A DNA stretch of 64,000 bases from positions 372,001 to 436,000 of the forward strand of contig NZ_NFMB01000004.1 in the NCBI RefSeq assembly GCF_002161215.1, in the 5' to 3' direction. Positions within the stretch are counted from its first letter, which is position 1. The number at the start of each line of letters is the position of its first letter. This document shows, one piece after another, positions 57,172-64,000 of this stretch. This stretch comes from Flavonifractor sp. An10. Lineage in GTDB: Bacteria > Bacillota > Clostridia > Oscillospirales > Oscillospiraceae. Made by a program: the position numbers and the translations under genes. The notes below the pieces were generated by a model. That model was not told the origin of the DNA. It was given only the letters and a program-made list of their open reading frames with translations, and searched no databases.

Positions 57172-60093
57172 CTACCCGGCGAAGCGGGCCAGGATCTGGG
57201 CCAGCTCGGCGCGGGAGGCGGTGCCGGTGGGATCCAGCCGTCCGCCGTCCTTGCCGGTCAGCAGGCCCTCGCCCACCGCCCAGCGCAGGGCGTCCACCGC
57301 GTAGGCGGAGGCGGACGCGGCGTCCGCGAAGCCGTCCAGGGTACCGGCGGGCGCGGGGGAGCCGGCATAGCGGTACAGGATCGCCGCCATCTGCTCCCGG
57401 GTCAGGTCGTCCTCGGGGCCGAAGAGGCCGTTGTCGTAGCCGGTGACATAGCCGTTGGCCGCCGCCCAGTTCACCGCGTCGGCGTACCAGGCCGTGGGGC
57501 TCACGTCGGGGAAGCCCGCCGCGGCGGCGGGTGTGCCATCGGCCAGGTTGTAGAGCACCTGGGCCATCATGGCCCGGTTCAGAAGCAGGTTGGGCGCAAA
57601 CAAGGTGCCGCTGGTGCCGTCCATGATGCCGTTCTCCCAGCAGTACGCCACCGCGTCGTGGTACCAGTCGCCCTCGGCCACGTCGGTGAAGGGCAGGGCG
57701 GGGGTCTCGGGCTCCTCCGGCTCGGTCACGATCTGCCGGAAGGTGACGGAGATGGTGTGGTCGGTGCGCACGTTCTCGAAGGTGTAGCGCTCCACCGCGC
57801 CCACGCTCTCGCCGTCCACCTCCACGTCGGCAATCTCCCAGCCGTCGTCGGCGGTGATGCGGAAGGTCTGGTTCTCGCCCCGGCGCACCCGCACCCGGCC
57901 GTCCGGGCTGATGTCGCCGCCCCGGCCCGCGTCGGCCTCGATGTTGTACCGCCGCACGCTGGTGGAGCCGCCGGAGGAACTGCCGGGGTCAGAGGGCTCC
58001 GGGTCGGGGGTGACCGGCTGGGCGGTCACGGCCACAGTGCAGGTATCCGTACCGGCATTGTAATTCGTTGTGGCCTTACTTTCGGCCGTGAAGGTATAGC
58101 TCTTCACGGCGGCGGGCAGGTCGGCGTACCAGACGCCGCCCTCCTGGGTGAGATAGATGCTGGAATCGTCACAGGTCACGGTCACCGCCGCGTCCTTGGG
58201 CGCGCCGGTGACGGTGAGGGTCACCCGGCCGCCGCCGGGCAGCGCGGCGGGAGAGGCCGTGACGGCCAGATCAGGCGTGCCGGGCTTAATGGAGAAGCTT
58301 AGAATCGCAGTTCCCAAACTACGCCCACTCAGTGCGGCAAGATACGTTCCCACATCTGCAGGCGCGCCGTTCAGCGGTACAGGATAGGTGGGATCTGAGT
58401 TGTTGTAATACTCTACCTTCAAATCACTGCTGACGAAGTCACCCCAGTTGTCGCTGGTCTCAATCTCAAAGGTCTGGGACTGGCCGTTGTATGTGCGCTC
58501 CGTCTCGCCGTCCAGCCAGGCGCTGATCTCCGCGCCGCAGGTGCAGGTGCCGGTGATTTTTCCCAGTGTATTGTCGCGTTCGTAAGATATGTAGTGCTTG
58601 TGGAACATCAGCTCATCATTATCTTCAGAGAGCAAAACAATAAAGCCGCTGTCGTCGCTGGTGAAAATCGTGTCGTAACCGGCCCCGTGGGTGTGGCTGC
58701 TCCAGCCGCTGGTAAATTCCTTGCCGCTGTCACTGCTGCCGGGCGTCACGCCCAGCCGGGCGTCCTCGTTCAGAGGGCCTGCGATCGTGAGTTTCGCACT
58801 GCTGAGATTAAGATTGATGTTGTTTGTCAGGTAGGAACTTCCCTTTGTGTTGCCCGTCACCACGGGGGAGCCGGAGAGCTCAATGACAGGCTTGCCGCTG
58901 TTGTAATAGCCTACTCCGCCGGAAGAGCTGCCGGCATGGTTGCCCTGAATCGTACCGCCGGACAATTTCAGGCATGGATTGTAAGTGTAGTTATTTCGAT
59001 AGAGATATATGCCGCCGCCGCTGTTGTCAGAGATATTATTTTCAATGCTTCCGCCGGTCAGTTCGAAGATCCCGCGCGCCAAATATACGCCGCCTCCATA
59101 ACTGTAGGAAGTCCCATTCTTCTCCGCGGAATTTTTCTGGATCGTTCCGCCGGCCATAGTGAAGGTGACGCCTTCAACGGTTCCACCGATATGGACTCCG
59201 CCGCCGGTTCGGGCGGAGTTACCCGCCACCATTCCGCCGGACATGGTGAACTCTGCTGTGTCATCACCTCGCGTATGTCCACCGAAGTAGATCCCGCCAC
59301 CAGCATCCTCGGCCTTGTTTTCCGTGATGGAAAAGCCGCCGGTCATGGTGACAGTTCCGCCAGAGGCGGAAAACCCTCCGCCGTTATCGCTTGCGTAATT
59401 ATGGGAAATTTCCCCGCCGTACAGGCAGACCGTGCTGAGGCTGGCACTGACCCCGCCGCCGCGGCCGCAGTTTCCGGTGATACTGCCGCCGGTCATGGTA
59501 AAGGTGGATCCTATCTCGAGCCGTACGGCGCCTCCGAGATTGGTACCGCCGTAATAGCTTGACCCGCTCTGATTGCCGGCCAGGTTGCCGCCGGCCAGGG
59601 TCAGACTGCCCTCGTTCACATACACCGCGCCGCCGCCGGCGCCGTCACTGTTACCTTCGCCGACGCCACCTATGCCTCCGTAGATCACGCCGCCGGTCAG
59701 ATCGCAGGATTCACCATCGCCCGTTCCGGGCCTCCAGAGGTGTTCGCTCTCGTCCAGCCAGCCCGGAGTGATTTCGCTGGAGCAGTCGCAGATGACCAGG
59801 GATACATCCTCGTCCACAGAGATATTTTTCCCGTTCAGGTTGATGTCGTGGCCGTTCAGGCAGAGCGTCACGCCGCCGTTGGGGACAGGCCAGACGGACG
59901 AAATGGTCACGTCAGTACTGAGATAGTATTTCCCGCCGCGGTTCGGCAGACTGTCACGCGTATTCCATTCCTCATATCCTTCGTGGTCGCTGTGCCCGTA
60001 GTTCTCCGCCTCCCCTGCGGCAAAAGCCGGGGCAGGGAGAAGGGATGCGGCAAGGCAGACGGCCAGGAAGCTTGCCAGCAATCGCTTTTTCAT
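57172..60093 (-). CDS. Beta-helix surface protein with C-terminal SLH repeats
   Basis: 973-residue secreted protein. A signal peptide (MKKRLLASFLAVCLAASLLPAPAFA) is followed by a right-handed parallel beta-helix region (about 130-440) built of repeats such as LTLAGGNLAGNQSG, FTMTGGSITGNCGRGGGV, VTMTGGFSITENKAEDAGGGIYFGG and FTMSGGMVAGNSARTGGGVHIGG, similar to polymorphic outer membrane repeats (GGN/I-x-x-N). Then come Ig-like domains, a Gly-rich linker, a beta-repeat (ADAGRGGDISPDGRVRVRRGENQTFRITADDGWEIADVEVDG) and three SLH units (FTDVAEGDWYHDAVAYCWENGIMDGTS; FPDVSPTAWYADAVNWAAANGYVTG; ASAYAVDALRWAVGEGLLTGKDGG). A wall-attached adhesin or glycan-binding protein is likely. Confidence 0.85.
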   Translation of the reverse strand: MKKRLLASFLAVCLAASLLPAPAFAAGEAENYGHSDHEGYEEWNTRDSLPNRGGKYYLSTDVTISSVWPVPNGGVTLCLNGHDINLNGKNISVDEDVSLVICDCSSEITPGWLDESEHLWRPGTGDGESCDLTGGVIYGGIGGVGEGNSDGAGGGAVYVNEGSLTLAGGNLAGNQSGSSYYGGTNLGGAVRLEIGSTFTMTGGSITGNCGRGGGVSASLSTVCLYGGEISHNYASDNGGGFSASGGTVTMTGGFSITENKAEDAGGGIYFGGHTRGDDTAEFTMSGGMVAGNSARTGGGVHIGGTVEGVTFTMAGGTIQKNSAEKNGTSYSYGGGVYLARGIFELTGGSIENNISDNSGGGIYLYRNNYTYNPCLKLSGGTIQGNHAGSSSGGVGYYNSGKPVIELSGSPVVTGNTKGSSYLTNNINLNLSSAKLTIAGPLNEDARLGVTPGSSDSGKEFTSGWSSHTHGAGYDTIFTSDDSGFIVLLSEDNDELMFHKHYISYERDNTLGKITGTCTCGAEISAWLDGETERTYNGQSQTFEIETSDNWGDFVSSDLKVEYYNNSDPTYPVPLNGAPADVGTYLAALSGRSLGTAILSFSIKPGTPDLAVTASPAALPGGGRVTLTVTGAPKDAAVTVTCDDSSIYLTQEGGVWYADLPAAVKSYTFTAESKATTNYNAGTDTCTVAVTAQPVTPDPEPSDPGSSSGGSTSVRRYNIEADAGRGGDISPDGRVRVRRGENQTFRITADDGWEIADVEVDGESVGAVERYTFENVRTDHTISVTFRQIVTEPEEPETPALPFTDVAEGDWYHDAVAYCWENGIMDGTSGTLFAPNLLLNRAMMAQVLYNLADGTPAAAAGFPDVSPTAWYADAVNWAAANGYVTGYDNGLFGPEDDLTREQMAAILYRYAGSPAPAGTLDGFADAASASAYAVDALRWAVGEGLLTGKDGGRLDPTGTASRAELAQILARFAG

Positions 60094-60106
60094 GGGTGTT
60101 TCCTCC

Positions 60107-60409
60107 TCAAACTGTTCTATCTGAATGCCGGGACTGCCCCGGCAGATCAGCCGTGGAACGGGTGAGTCGTTCTAACAGCCGGGCCCGGGCATCCGCGGCC
60201 GTGGGCTCCGGCGGCTCACCAGAGAGGTAAGCCAGGGCATCATTCCATTCCCGCAGCCCCGCGGCCCCGGCAGGTATGTCCGCAAGGGTTCGGGCCAGTG
60301 CCTGCCGCCCCGGCGCGTCCAGGAACCGCAGGTCGGACAGGTAGGTGCAGCCGATCCGCCGGGCCAACTCGTCCAGCAGGGAGAGCGCAGTCTGTTGAAT
60401 TCCGACCAT
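60107..60409 (-). CDS. Small protein of unknown function
   Basis: 100 residues, soluble, mainly helical (MVGIQQTALSLLDELARRIGCTYLSDLRFL; PGRQALARTLADIPAGAAGLREWNDALAYLSG; ADARARLLERLTRS). AAAGGAGGGAGACCA precedes the ATG; the frame continuing upstream runs through a perfect palindrome and is not used. It ends 13 bases before the SLH gene starts, so the two could share a transcript. No family is recognised. Confidence 0.6.
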   Translation of the reverse strand: MVGIQQTALSLLDELARRIGCTYLSDLRFLDAPGRQALARTLADIPAGAAGLREWNDALAYLSGEPPEPTAADARARLLERLTRSTADLPGQSRHSDRTV

Positions 60410-60425
60410 TGGTCTCCCTCCTTTC

Positions 60426-60467
60426 AACCACATTTGCCAAAAGGTGTACCTTTTGGCAAATGTGGTT
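60426..60467. repeat. 20-bp-arm perfect palindrome A
   Basis: AACCACATTTGCCAAAAGGT, centre GT, ACCTTTTGGCAAATGTGGTT. It lies 17 bases upstream of the small gene's start region. Its core CAAAAGGTGTACCTTTTG recurs in palindrome B. Confidence 0.85.
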
Positions 60468-60525
60468 TTCGCATATGAGGATAACGGAAGATTCAATTAT
60501 GCCAGCAAAAAAATGGCGAAAGTTA

Positions 60526-60554
60526 TTGATATTACTAAATTTTTGTGATAATAT
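60526..60554 (+). promoter_or_regulatory. Sigma-A-like promoter firing into palindrome B
   Basis: TTGATA (60526-60531), 17-base spacer, TAATAT (60549-60554). The expected start is about 60561, the first base of palindrome B. No plus-strand gene follows; rpsR lies opposite. Confidence 0.55.
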
Positions 60555-60560
60555 GATATG

Positions 60561-60606
60561 AGAAAATCGGCTGTCAAAAGGTACACCTTTTGACAGCCGA
60601 TTTTCT
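60561..60606. repeat. 22-bp-arm perfect palindrome B
   Basis: AGAAAATCGGCTGTCAAAAGGT, centre AC, ACCTTTTGACAGCCGATTTTCT. It has the same core as palindrome A with a reversed centre. It may be an operator, a terminator or a short hairpin RNA. Confidence 0.85.
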
Positions 60607-60610
60607 GCAT

Positions 60611-60645
60611 GAAAAATCCCCCGAACCAGGCCGGTTCGGGGGATT
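60611..60645 (-). terminator. Terminator of rpsF-ssb-rpsR operon
   Basis: AATCCCCCGAACC (60615-60627) pairs with GGTTCGGGGGATT (60633-60645); on the minus strand TTTTTC follows, ten bases after the rpsR stop. Confidence 0.85.
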
Positions 60646-60654
60646 CGGTTAAAA

Positions 60655-60894
60655 TCAGTCGGTGACGAAGGGCAGCAGCGCGATCTGACGGGCGCGCTTG
60701 ATGGCCTCGGTCAGCTGACGCTGATGCATGGCGCAGGTGCCGGTGGTGCGGCGGGGCAGGATCTTGCTCCGCTCAGACAGGAACCGGCGCAGCTTGGCCG
60801 CGTCCTTGTAATCGATGTGCTCCACCTTGTCCACACAGAAGGTGCAGACCTTGCGGCGCTTGCGGCCGCGGGGGCGCTCTCTATCCATAGCCAT
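60655..60894 (-). CDS. rpsR: 30S ribosomal protein S18
   Basis: 79 residues, basic, with [66 protein letters not shown], the complete S18 family pattern. The CTFC pair marks the zinc-binding (C+) form. Third gene of the operon; S18 forms a dimer with S6 on 16S rRNA. Confidence 0.97.
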   Translation of the reverse strand: MAMDRERPRGRKRRKVCTFCVDKVEHIDYKDAAKLRRFLSERSKILPRRTTGTCAMHQRQLTEAIKRARQIALLPFVTD

Positions 60895-60974
60895 AACAGG
60901 AAACCTCCTTTACCACGGGCCTGTAGCCCGTCTTGTTTTTGATGTCCCGCGCCGGGCGCGGGTTGTGTTCGTGA

Positions 60975-61466
60975 TCAGAAGGGCAGCTCGCCGTCGTCGT
61001 CATCGGACAGCTCGGCGAACTGGTCGCCGCCGCCCATGGGGGCCGCGTAGCCGCCGGCCGCCGGAGCCGGGGGCGGCGCATAGCCGCCGGCCGGGGCGCC
61101 GAATCCGCCGGACGGAGCGGCGTAGCCGCCCGCCTCCGCGTCCCGCTTGGAGTCGCCGAAGTACACGTTGTCGGCCACCACCTCGGCGGCGCGGCGCTTG
61201 TTGCCGTCCCGGTCAGTCCAGTCACGCAGCTGGAGCCGGCCCTCCACCACGGCCATGCGGCCCTTGGTGAAGTAGCGGGAGACAAACTCGGCGGTCTGCC
61301 GCCAGGCCACGATGTCGATGAAATCGGTGGCCTTCTCGCCGGTGTTTCTGTCCTTGAAGTCCCGGTCAACCGCCAGGGAGAAGGACGCCACGGGGGTGCC
61401 CGTCTGGGTATGGCGCAGCTCGGGGTCGCGGGTCAGCCGGCCCATGAGAATAATCCGGTTCAGCAT
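60975..61466 (-). CDS. ssb: Single-stranded DNA-binding protein
   Basis: 163 residues. OB-fold MLNRIILMGRLTRDPELRHTQTGTPVASFSLAVDR..DFIDIVAWRQTAEFVSRYFTKGRMAVVEGRLQLRDWTDRDGNKRRAAEVVADNVYFG, then a Gly/Pro-rich linker, and the acidic tip DDDDGELPF that recruits replication and repair partners. Middle gene between rpsF and rpsR, the standard Firmicutes order. Confidence 0.97.
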   Translation of the reverse strand: MLNRIILMGRLTRDPELRHTQTGTPVASFSLAVDRDFKDRNTGEKATDFIDIVAWRQTAEFVSRYFTKGRMAVVEGRLQLRDWTDRDGNKRRAAEVVADNVYFGDSKRDAEAGGYAAPSGGFGAPAGGYAPPPAPAAGGYAAPMGGGDQFAELSDDDDGELPF

Positions 61467-61482
61467 CTCTGCCTGCCCCCTC

Positions 61483-61782
61483 TTACTCGTCGTCCTTGCA
61501 GACGATCAGGGAGCGCATGACGCCGTCGGTAATGCGCAGGATACGATCCAGCTCGCGGGGGAACTCGGGCTTGGCGCTGAAGGTCATCAGCACGTAGTAG
61601 CCCTCGGTCAGGTCGTTGATGGGATAGGCCAGGTGGCGCTTGCCCCACTCGTCAACCTCCGCCAGGGTGCCGTTCTGCTCCACCAGGGTCTTGAACTTGG
61701 CCACCATGGCCGCGGTAGCCTCCTCATCCAGGTTGGGGTTGAGGATGTAGACCACCTCGTAGTTTCCGCTCAGTTTTGCCAT
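61483..61782 (-). CDS. rpsF: 30S ribosomal protein S6
   Basis: 99 residues: MAKLSGNYEVVYILNPNLDEEATAAMVAKFKTLVEQNGTLAEVDEWGKRHLAYPINDLTEGYYVLMTFSAKPEFPRELDRILRITDGVMRSLIV, full S6 pattern. ATG at 61782 has AAGGAGGTGCAAACAA upstream. First gene of the operon. Confidence 0.97.
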   Translation of the reverse strand: MAKLSGNYEVVYILNPNLDEEATAAMVAKFKTLVEQNGTLAEVDEWGKRHLAYPINDLTEGYYVLMTFSAKPEFPRELDRILRITDGVMRSLIVCKDDE

Positions 61783-61860
61783 TTGTTTGCACCTCCTTAT
61801 GGACATATGGCCCCCGCCCTCTGCGGGAGCAAGGATGTGCCTGTTCTTTGAAACAAGCTA
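61783..61860 (-). promoter_or_regulatory. Leader of rpsF operon with candidate S6:S18 site
   Basis: The roughly 75-base leader contains a GC hairpin (GCTCCCGC-AGAG-GGCGGGGGC) just before the ribosome binding site. rpsF leaders in many bacteria carry an S6:S18-binding hairpin with a bulged CCG; the bulge was not verified here. Confidence 0.35.
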
Positions 61861-61864
61861 TATT

Positions 61865-61892
61865 ATTATATAGGATTCCCACCGGAAGTCAA
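61865..61892 (-). promoter_or_regulatory. Promoter of rpsF operon
   Basis: The minus strand has TTGACT (61892-61887), 16-base spacer, TATAAT (61870-61865). Confidence 0.75.
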
Positions 61893-61930
61893 GGGATTTT
61901 TCCCATTTTCCGCGAAAAAATCTCCTCTGA

Positions 61931-62150
61931 TCAGCTCCCGAAGGTGTTGACCGCCATGTGGAGCAGCAGGGACGGGCAGATCCGCCCGCTTTTATACCTG
62001 GCCGCGCCGAAGATCAGGCCGAAGACCGTGCCGCTCCAGGCCGCGCCACACCCAGCCCCGGAACAGCAGCTCCTCGAACAGCGGGGTGAACAGCGCCCCG
62101 CAGGCCAGGCTCAGCAGGCCGGGGCCGTACACCAGCAGCCGTTTTGCCAC
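61931..62150 (-). pseudogene. Remnant of a CPBP-family intramembrane protease
   Basis: GTG at 62150 (GGAGGAGG eight bases upstream) opens AKRLLVYGPGLLSLACGALFTPLFEELLFRGWVWRGL, which has the first CPBP motif (EE-x3-R). The frame is then lost; in another frame SGTVFGLIFGAARYKSGRICPSLLLHMAVNTFGS follows, the last CPBP motif (LLHMAVN). The N-terminal helices and the middle are missing, so this is a broken, shrunken copy. CPBP proteins are glutamate-type membrane proteases. Confidence 0.65.
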
Positions 62151-62237
62151 GGCATCCACCTCCTCCGGTCTGATGGCCCCATTGTACCATCCCGCCCCGG
62201 GGAAGTTTTTGCTTTTTTCTGAATTCTGCACAGCAAA

Positions 62238-62268
62238 CAGGGGCCCGCGCTGTACGCGCGGGCCCCTG
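62238..62268 (-). terminator. Hairpin terminator after galU
   Basis: CAGGGGCCCGCGC (62238-62250) pairs with GCGCGGGCCCCTG (62256-62268), 15 bases after the stop; the minus strand continues TTTG. Confidence 0.65.
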
Positions 62269-62282
62269 CATTTCCACACAAT

Positions 62283-63155
62283 TTACCTGAGCTCCCCGGC
62301 CTTCTCTTTCAGGAAGTGCTTCAGCCACGCCCCGGTGGCCGGATGATCCAGGGCGAAGTCGATGGTGGCCTCCAGGAAGCCGCACAGGTTGCCAGTGTCG
62401 TAGCGGCGGCCCTCAAAGTCCACGGCCACCATGCGGTGGCTCTGGCACAGCTCCCGCAGGCCGTCGGTGAGCTGGATTTCCCCGCCGTAGCCGGGGTGCA
62501 CATTCTCCAGAATGTCGAAGATCTCCGGGGTGAGCACATACCGGCCCAGAATGGCGTAGTTGGAGAACCGCTGCTCCGGAGTGGGCTTCTCATTCATGTC
62601 GGAGACCTCAAAAATCCGCTCCTCCAGGGGGGAGACCTTCACGGAGGAGTAGCGGGAGATGGCCTCGGTGGCCACCTGCTGCACCCCCACGGCGGAGGCG
62701 CCGTATTTCTCCGCGGCCTCCACCAGCTGGAGGGTCACAGGCTTTTTCGCCCGCATGATGTCGTCGCCCAGCAGCACAGCAAAGGGCTCGTCCCCCACGA
62801 AGCGGCGGGCCCGGCCGATGGCGTGGCCCAGGCCCTTCGTCTCCTTCTGGCGCACATAGAAGATGTTGGCCAGGTCGGCGGCCCGGCGCACCTCCACCAG
62901 CTCCGACTCCTTCCCCGCCTGGAGCAGGCGGGTCTCCAGCTCGGGGTAGTAGTCAAAATAGTCGTCCATGGCCGACTTGGCCCGGTTGGTGACGATCAGG
63001 ATGTCCTCGATGCCGGCGGCCACCGCCTCCTCGATGATATACTGGATCACCGGCTTGTCCACCATGGGGAGCATCTCCTTGGGGACGGTCTTGGTGGCGG
63101 GGAGCATCCGGGTGCCCAGCCCGGCGGCGGGGATGACGGCCTTGCGTACTTTCAT
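62283..63155 (-). CDS. galU: UTP-glucose-1-phosphate uridylyltransferase
   Basis: 290 residues. Makes UDP-glucose from UTP and glucose-1-phosphate. VRKAVIPAAGLGTRMLPATKTVPKEMLPMVDKPVIQYIIEEAVAAGIEDILIVT at the N-terminus, FAVLLGDDIM, and GEIQLTDGLRELC are diagnostic. UDP-glucose feeds the UgtP-like glycolipid enzyme and surface glycans in this region. AAAGGAGATCTCTTT precedes the ATG. Monocistronic by position, after the QueT-type gene. Confidence 0.96.
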   Translation of the reverse strand: MKVRKAVIPAAGLGTRMLPATKTVPKEMLPMVDKPVIQYIIEEAVAAGIEDILIVTNRAKSAMDDYFDYYPELETRLLQAGKESELVEVRRAADLANIFYVRQKETKGLGHAIGRARRFVGDEPFAVLLGDDIMRAKKPVTLQLVEAAEKYGASAVGVQQVATEAISRYSSVKVSPLEERIFEVSDMNEKPTPEQRFSNYAILGRYVLTPEIFDILENVHPGYGGEIQLTDGLRELCQSHRMVAVDFEGRRYDTGNLCGFLEATIDFALDHPATGAWLKHFLKEKAGELR

Positions 63156-63176
63156 AAAGAGATCTCCTTTATCGTA

Positions 63177-63692
63177 TTAGAGCCGCGCCAACCGCTTCTG
63201 GGGGATGAGGGCGCGGAGAGGAGTGACCTGGGGCAACACAGAAATGAGGATAGATCCCAGAACATAACAGGCTATCAGCTCCCCCAGGCCCACGGTAAAT
63301 GCGTTGAACGCATAGGCAGCGGGAAAGGCACTGGTAAAACCGGTCTCAAACCAAGCCACTTCTGCCCCCACAATAACAGCGTTGCATAGCACCGGGGGGA
63401 GAGGGGCCAACCAGCGATTGGGCATCCGCTGAGTCAGCAGGCAAGCCAACAGCGTTGCCAGCGTACCGCACAGAATATCCAGCGGATAGGGAGAAAACAG
63501 GTTGGCGATAAAGCACCCCACCACCAGACCCGGTGTTGCCCCAGGGAAAAAGAATGGGAGGACGGTGAGCGCCTCCGCCAGTCGGCACTGGATGGTGCCA
63601 AACTGTGGGATGGGAAGGGTGACCGTCAGTACAGCGTATACTGCGGCGATGACAGCGGCCATTGCGAGCTTTTGAACCTTGGAATTGCGCAT
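63177..63692 (-). CDS. QueT-family transporter (putative queuosine precursor uptake)
   Basis: 171-residue membrane protein with about five to six helices, matching the QueT family of ECF substrate-binding components: KLAMAAVIAAVYAVLTVTLPIPQFGTIQCRLAEALTVLPFFFPGATPGLVVGCFIANLFSP, then DILCGTLATLLACLLT and FNAFTVGLGELIACYVLG. These are predicted to import queuine or preQ1 using shared ECF energising subunits encoded elsewhere. GGAGG is 11 bases before the ATG. It has a 110-base leader after a clear promoter, which may hold a riboswitch, not identified. Confidence 0.85.
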   Translation of the reverse strand: MRNSKVQKLAMAAVIAAVYAVLTVTLPIPQFGTIQCRLAEALTVLPFFFPGATPGLVVGCFIANLFSPYPLDILCGTLATLLACLLTQRMPNRWLAPLPPVLCNAVIVGAEVAWFETGFTSAFPAAYAFNAFTVGLGELIACYVLGSILISVLPQVTPLRALIPQKRLARL

Positions 63693-63809
63693 GGGTTGAG
63701 TTACCTCCATTTTGGTATTTAGAGAACGGCGGGCGGCCTTCCGGGCCGAAACCGCCGAACGAACACGGCACAGCCGTGCTTGGACCGGGTGTGGAAACCA
63801 GTCGGAGGT

Positions 63810-63838
63810 ATTGTACCATGTTTTGAGGGGGAAGTAAA
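63810..63838 (-). promoter_or_regulatory. Promoter of QueT-family gene
   Basis: The minus strand has TTTACT (63838-63833), 17-base spacer, TACAAT (63815-63810). The transcript would carry a GC-rich structured leader of about 110 bases. Confidence 0.6.
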
Positions 63839-63844
63839 GGCCGC

Positions 63845-64000
63845 CTACCCCAAAAGCAGGGCGGCGGCGGTCAGGAGCAGAAGGAAGGCCGCGTTCCACA
63901 GGGTGAAGCTGCGGAGAAAGCGCCCCTTGCGGTCGGGATACTGGGCGGCGTAAAACTTGAAGGTGATCAGGCTGGCCAGGGAGGCCACCAGGGTGCCCAG
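63845..64000 (-). CDS. Membrane protein C-terminus, 5' part outside window
   Basis: Fifty-one codons to a TAG: LGTLVASLASLITFKFYAAQYPDRKGRFLRSFTLWNAAFLLLLTAAALLLG. Two hydrophobic helices separated by a basic loop indicate the end of a small integral membrane protein. Family not recognisable from this fragment. Confidence 0.6.
   Translation of the reverse strand: MGTLVASLASLITFKFYAAQYPDRKGRFLRSFTLWNAAFLLLLTAAALLLG

Overview
The window is high-GC Gram-positive DNA from a spore-forming member of the Clostridia, most likely an Oscillospiraceae gut anaerobe related to Flavonifractor or Pseudoflavonifractor. This is inferred from sporulation genes (dpaB, spoIVB), S-layer-homology proteins, AGGAGG ribosome binding sites, an rpsF-ssb-rpsR operon and an integrative-element cargo typical of gut Firmicutes. 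There is no 16S gene, so the genus is not proven.

Region 1 (1-17.7 kb, all minus strand, read right to left) is the cargo arm of an integrative conjugative element. It starts after a structured leader at 17.75-17.97 kb and runs through DUF4240-like, DUF4313-like, several unknown, ArdA-like antirestriction, DUF4314-like, winged-helix, DNA adenine methylase and SpoVG-family genes. It ends in a surface module: membrane-anchored surface protein, class D-like sortase, secreted stalk-domain protein and a large thioester/CnaB adhesin cut by the window edge. At least six otherwise unrelated proteins of this block end in the same short Met/Gly tail (consensus M-G-G-M-S-M) after a Gln/Pro-rich linker, and six more end in weaker versions. 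This is the strongest candidate here for an undescribed system.

Region 2 (18.1-18.8 kb) is a five-gene tRNA operon (Gly, Arg, His, Gln, Lys) with a clear sigma-A promoter and terminator. Region 3 (18.9-24.3 kb) holds a YeiH-type exporter, asnA and dpaB. The 3' half of dpaA follows and is cut off in its middle next to a 532-residue large serine recombinase. The arrangement resembles the sporulation-controlled intervening elements known from sigK and spoVFB.

Region 4 (24.3-40.5 kb) is a surface-layer region. It has an SLH protein with both a subtilase and a clan-CD-like cysteine protease signature, and two copies of a cassette in which a small phage-tail-like gene converges on a giant SLH protein. 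The two cassettes share a hairpin that covers the small gene's ribosome binding site and a 380-bp upstream direct repeat. spoIVB, a DUF6512 protein and a CIRCE-controlled Hsp20 gene lie between them.

Region 5 (40.5-64 kb) is mostly chromosomal envelope and housekeeping DNA: O-antigen-ligase/polymerase-like protein, GT4 glycosyltransferase, membrane XRE regulator, P-type ATPase with a GNAT gene, ROK glucokinase, a run with a UgtP-like glycosyltransferase, a flippase-like protein and a DUF368 polyprenyl-phosphate transporter, an Sfp-type transferase, a serpin lipoprotein, a two-component system, a beta-helix SLH protein, rpsF-ssb-rpsR, galU and a QueT-type transporter. Dispersed REP-like palindromes and a pair of long perfect palindromes occur in intergenic DNA here. 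No CRISPR array or rRNA gene was seen.
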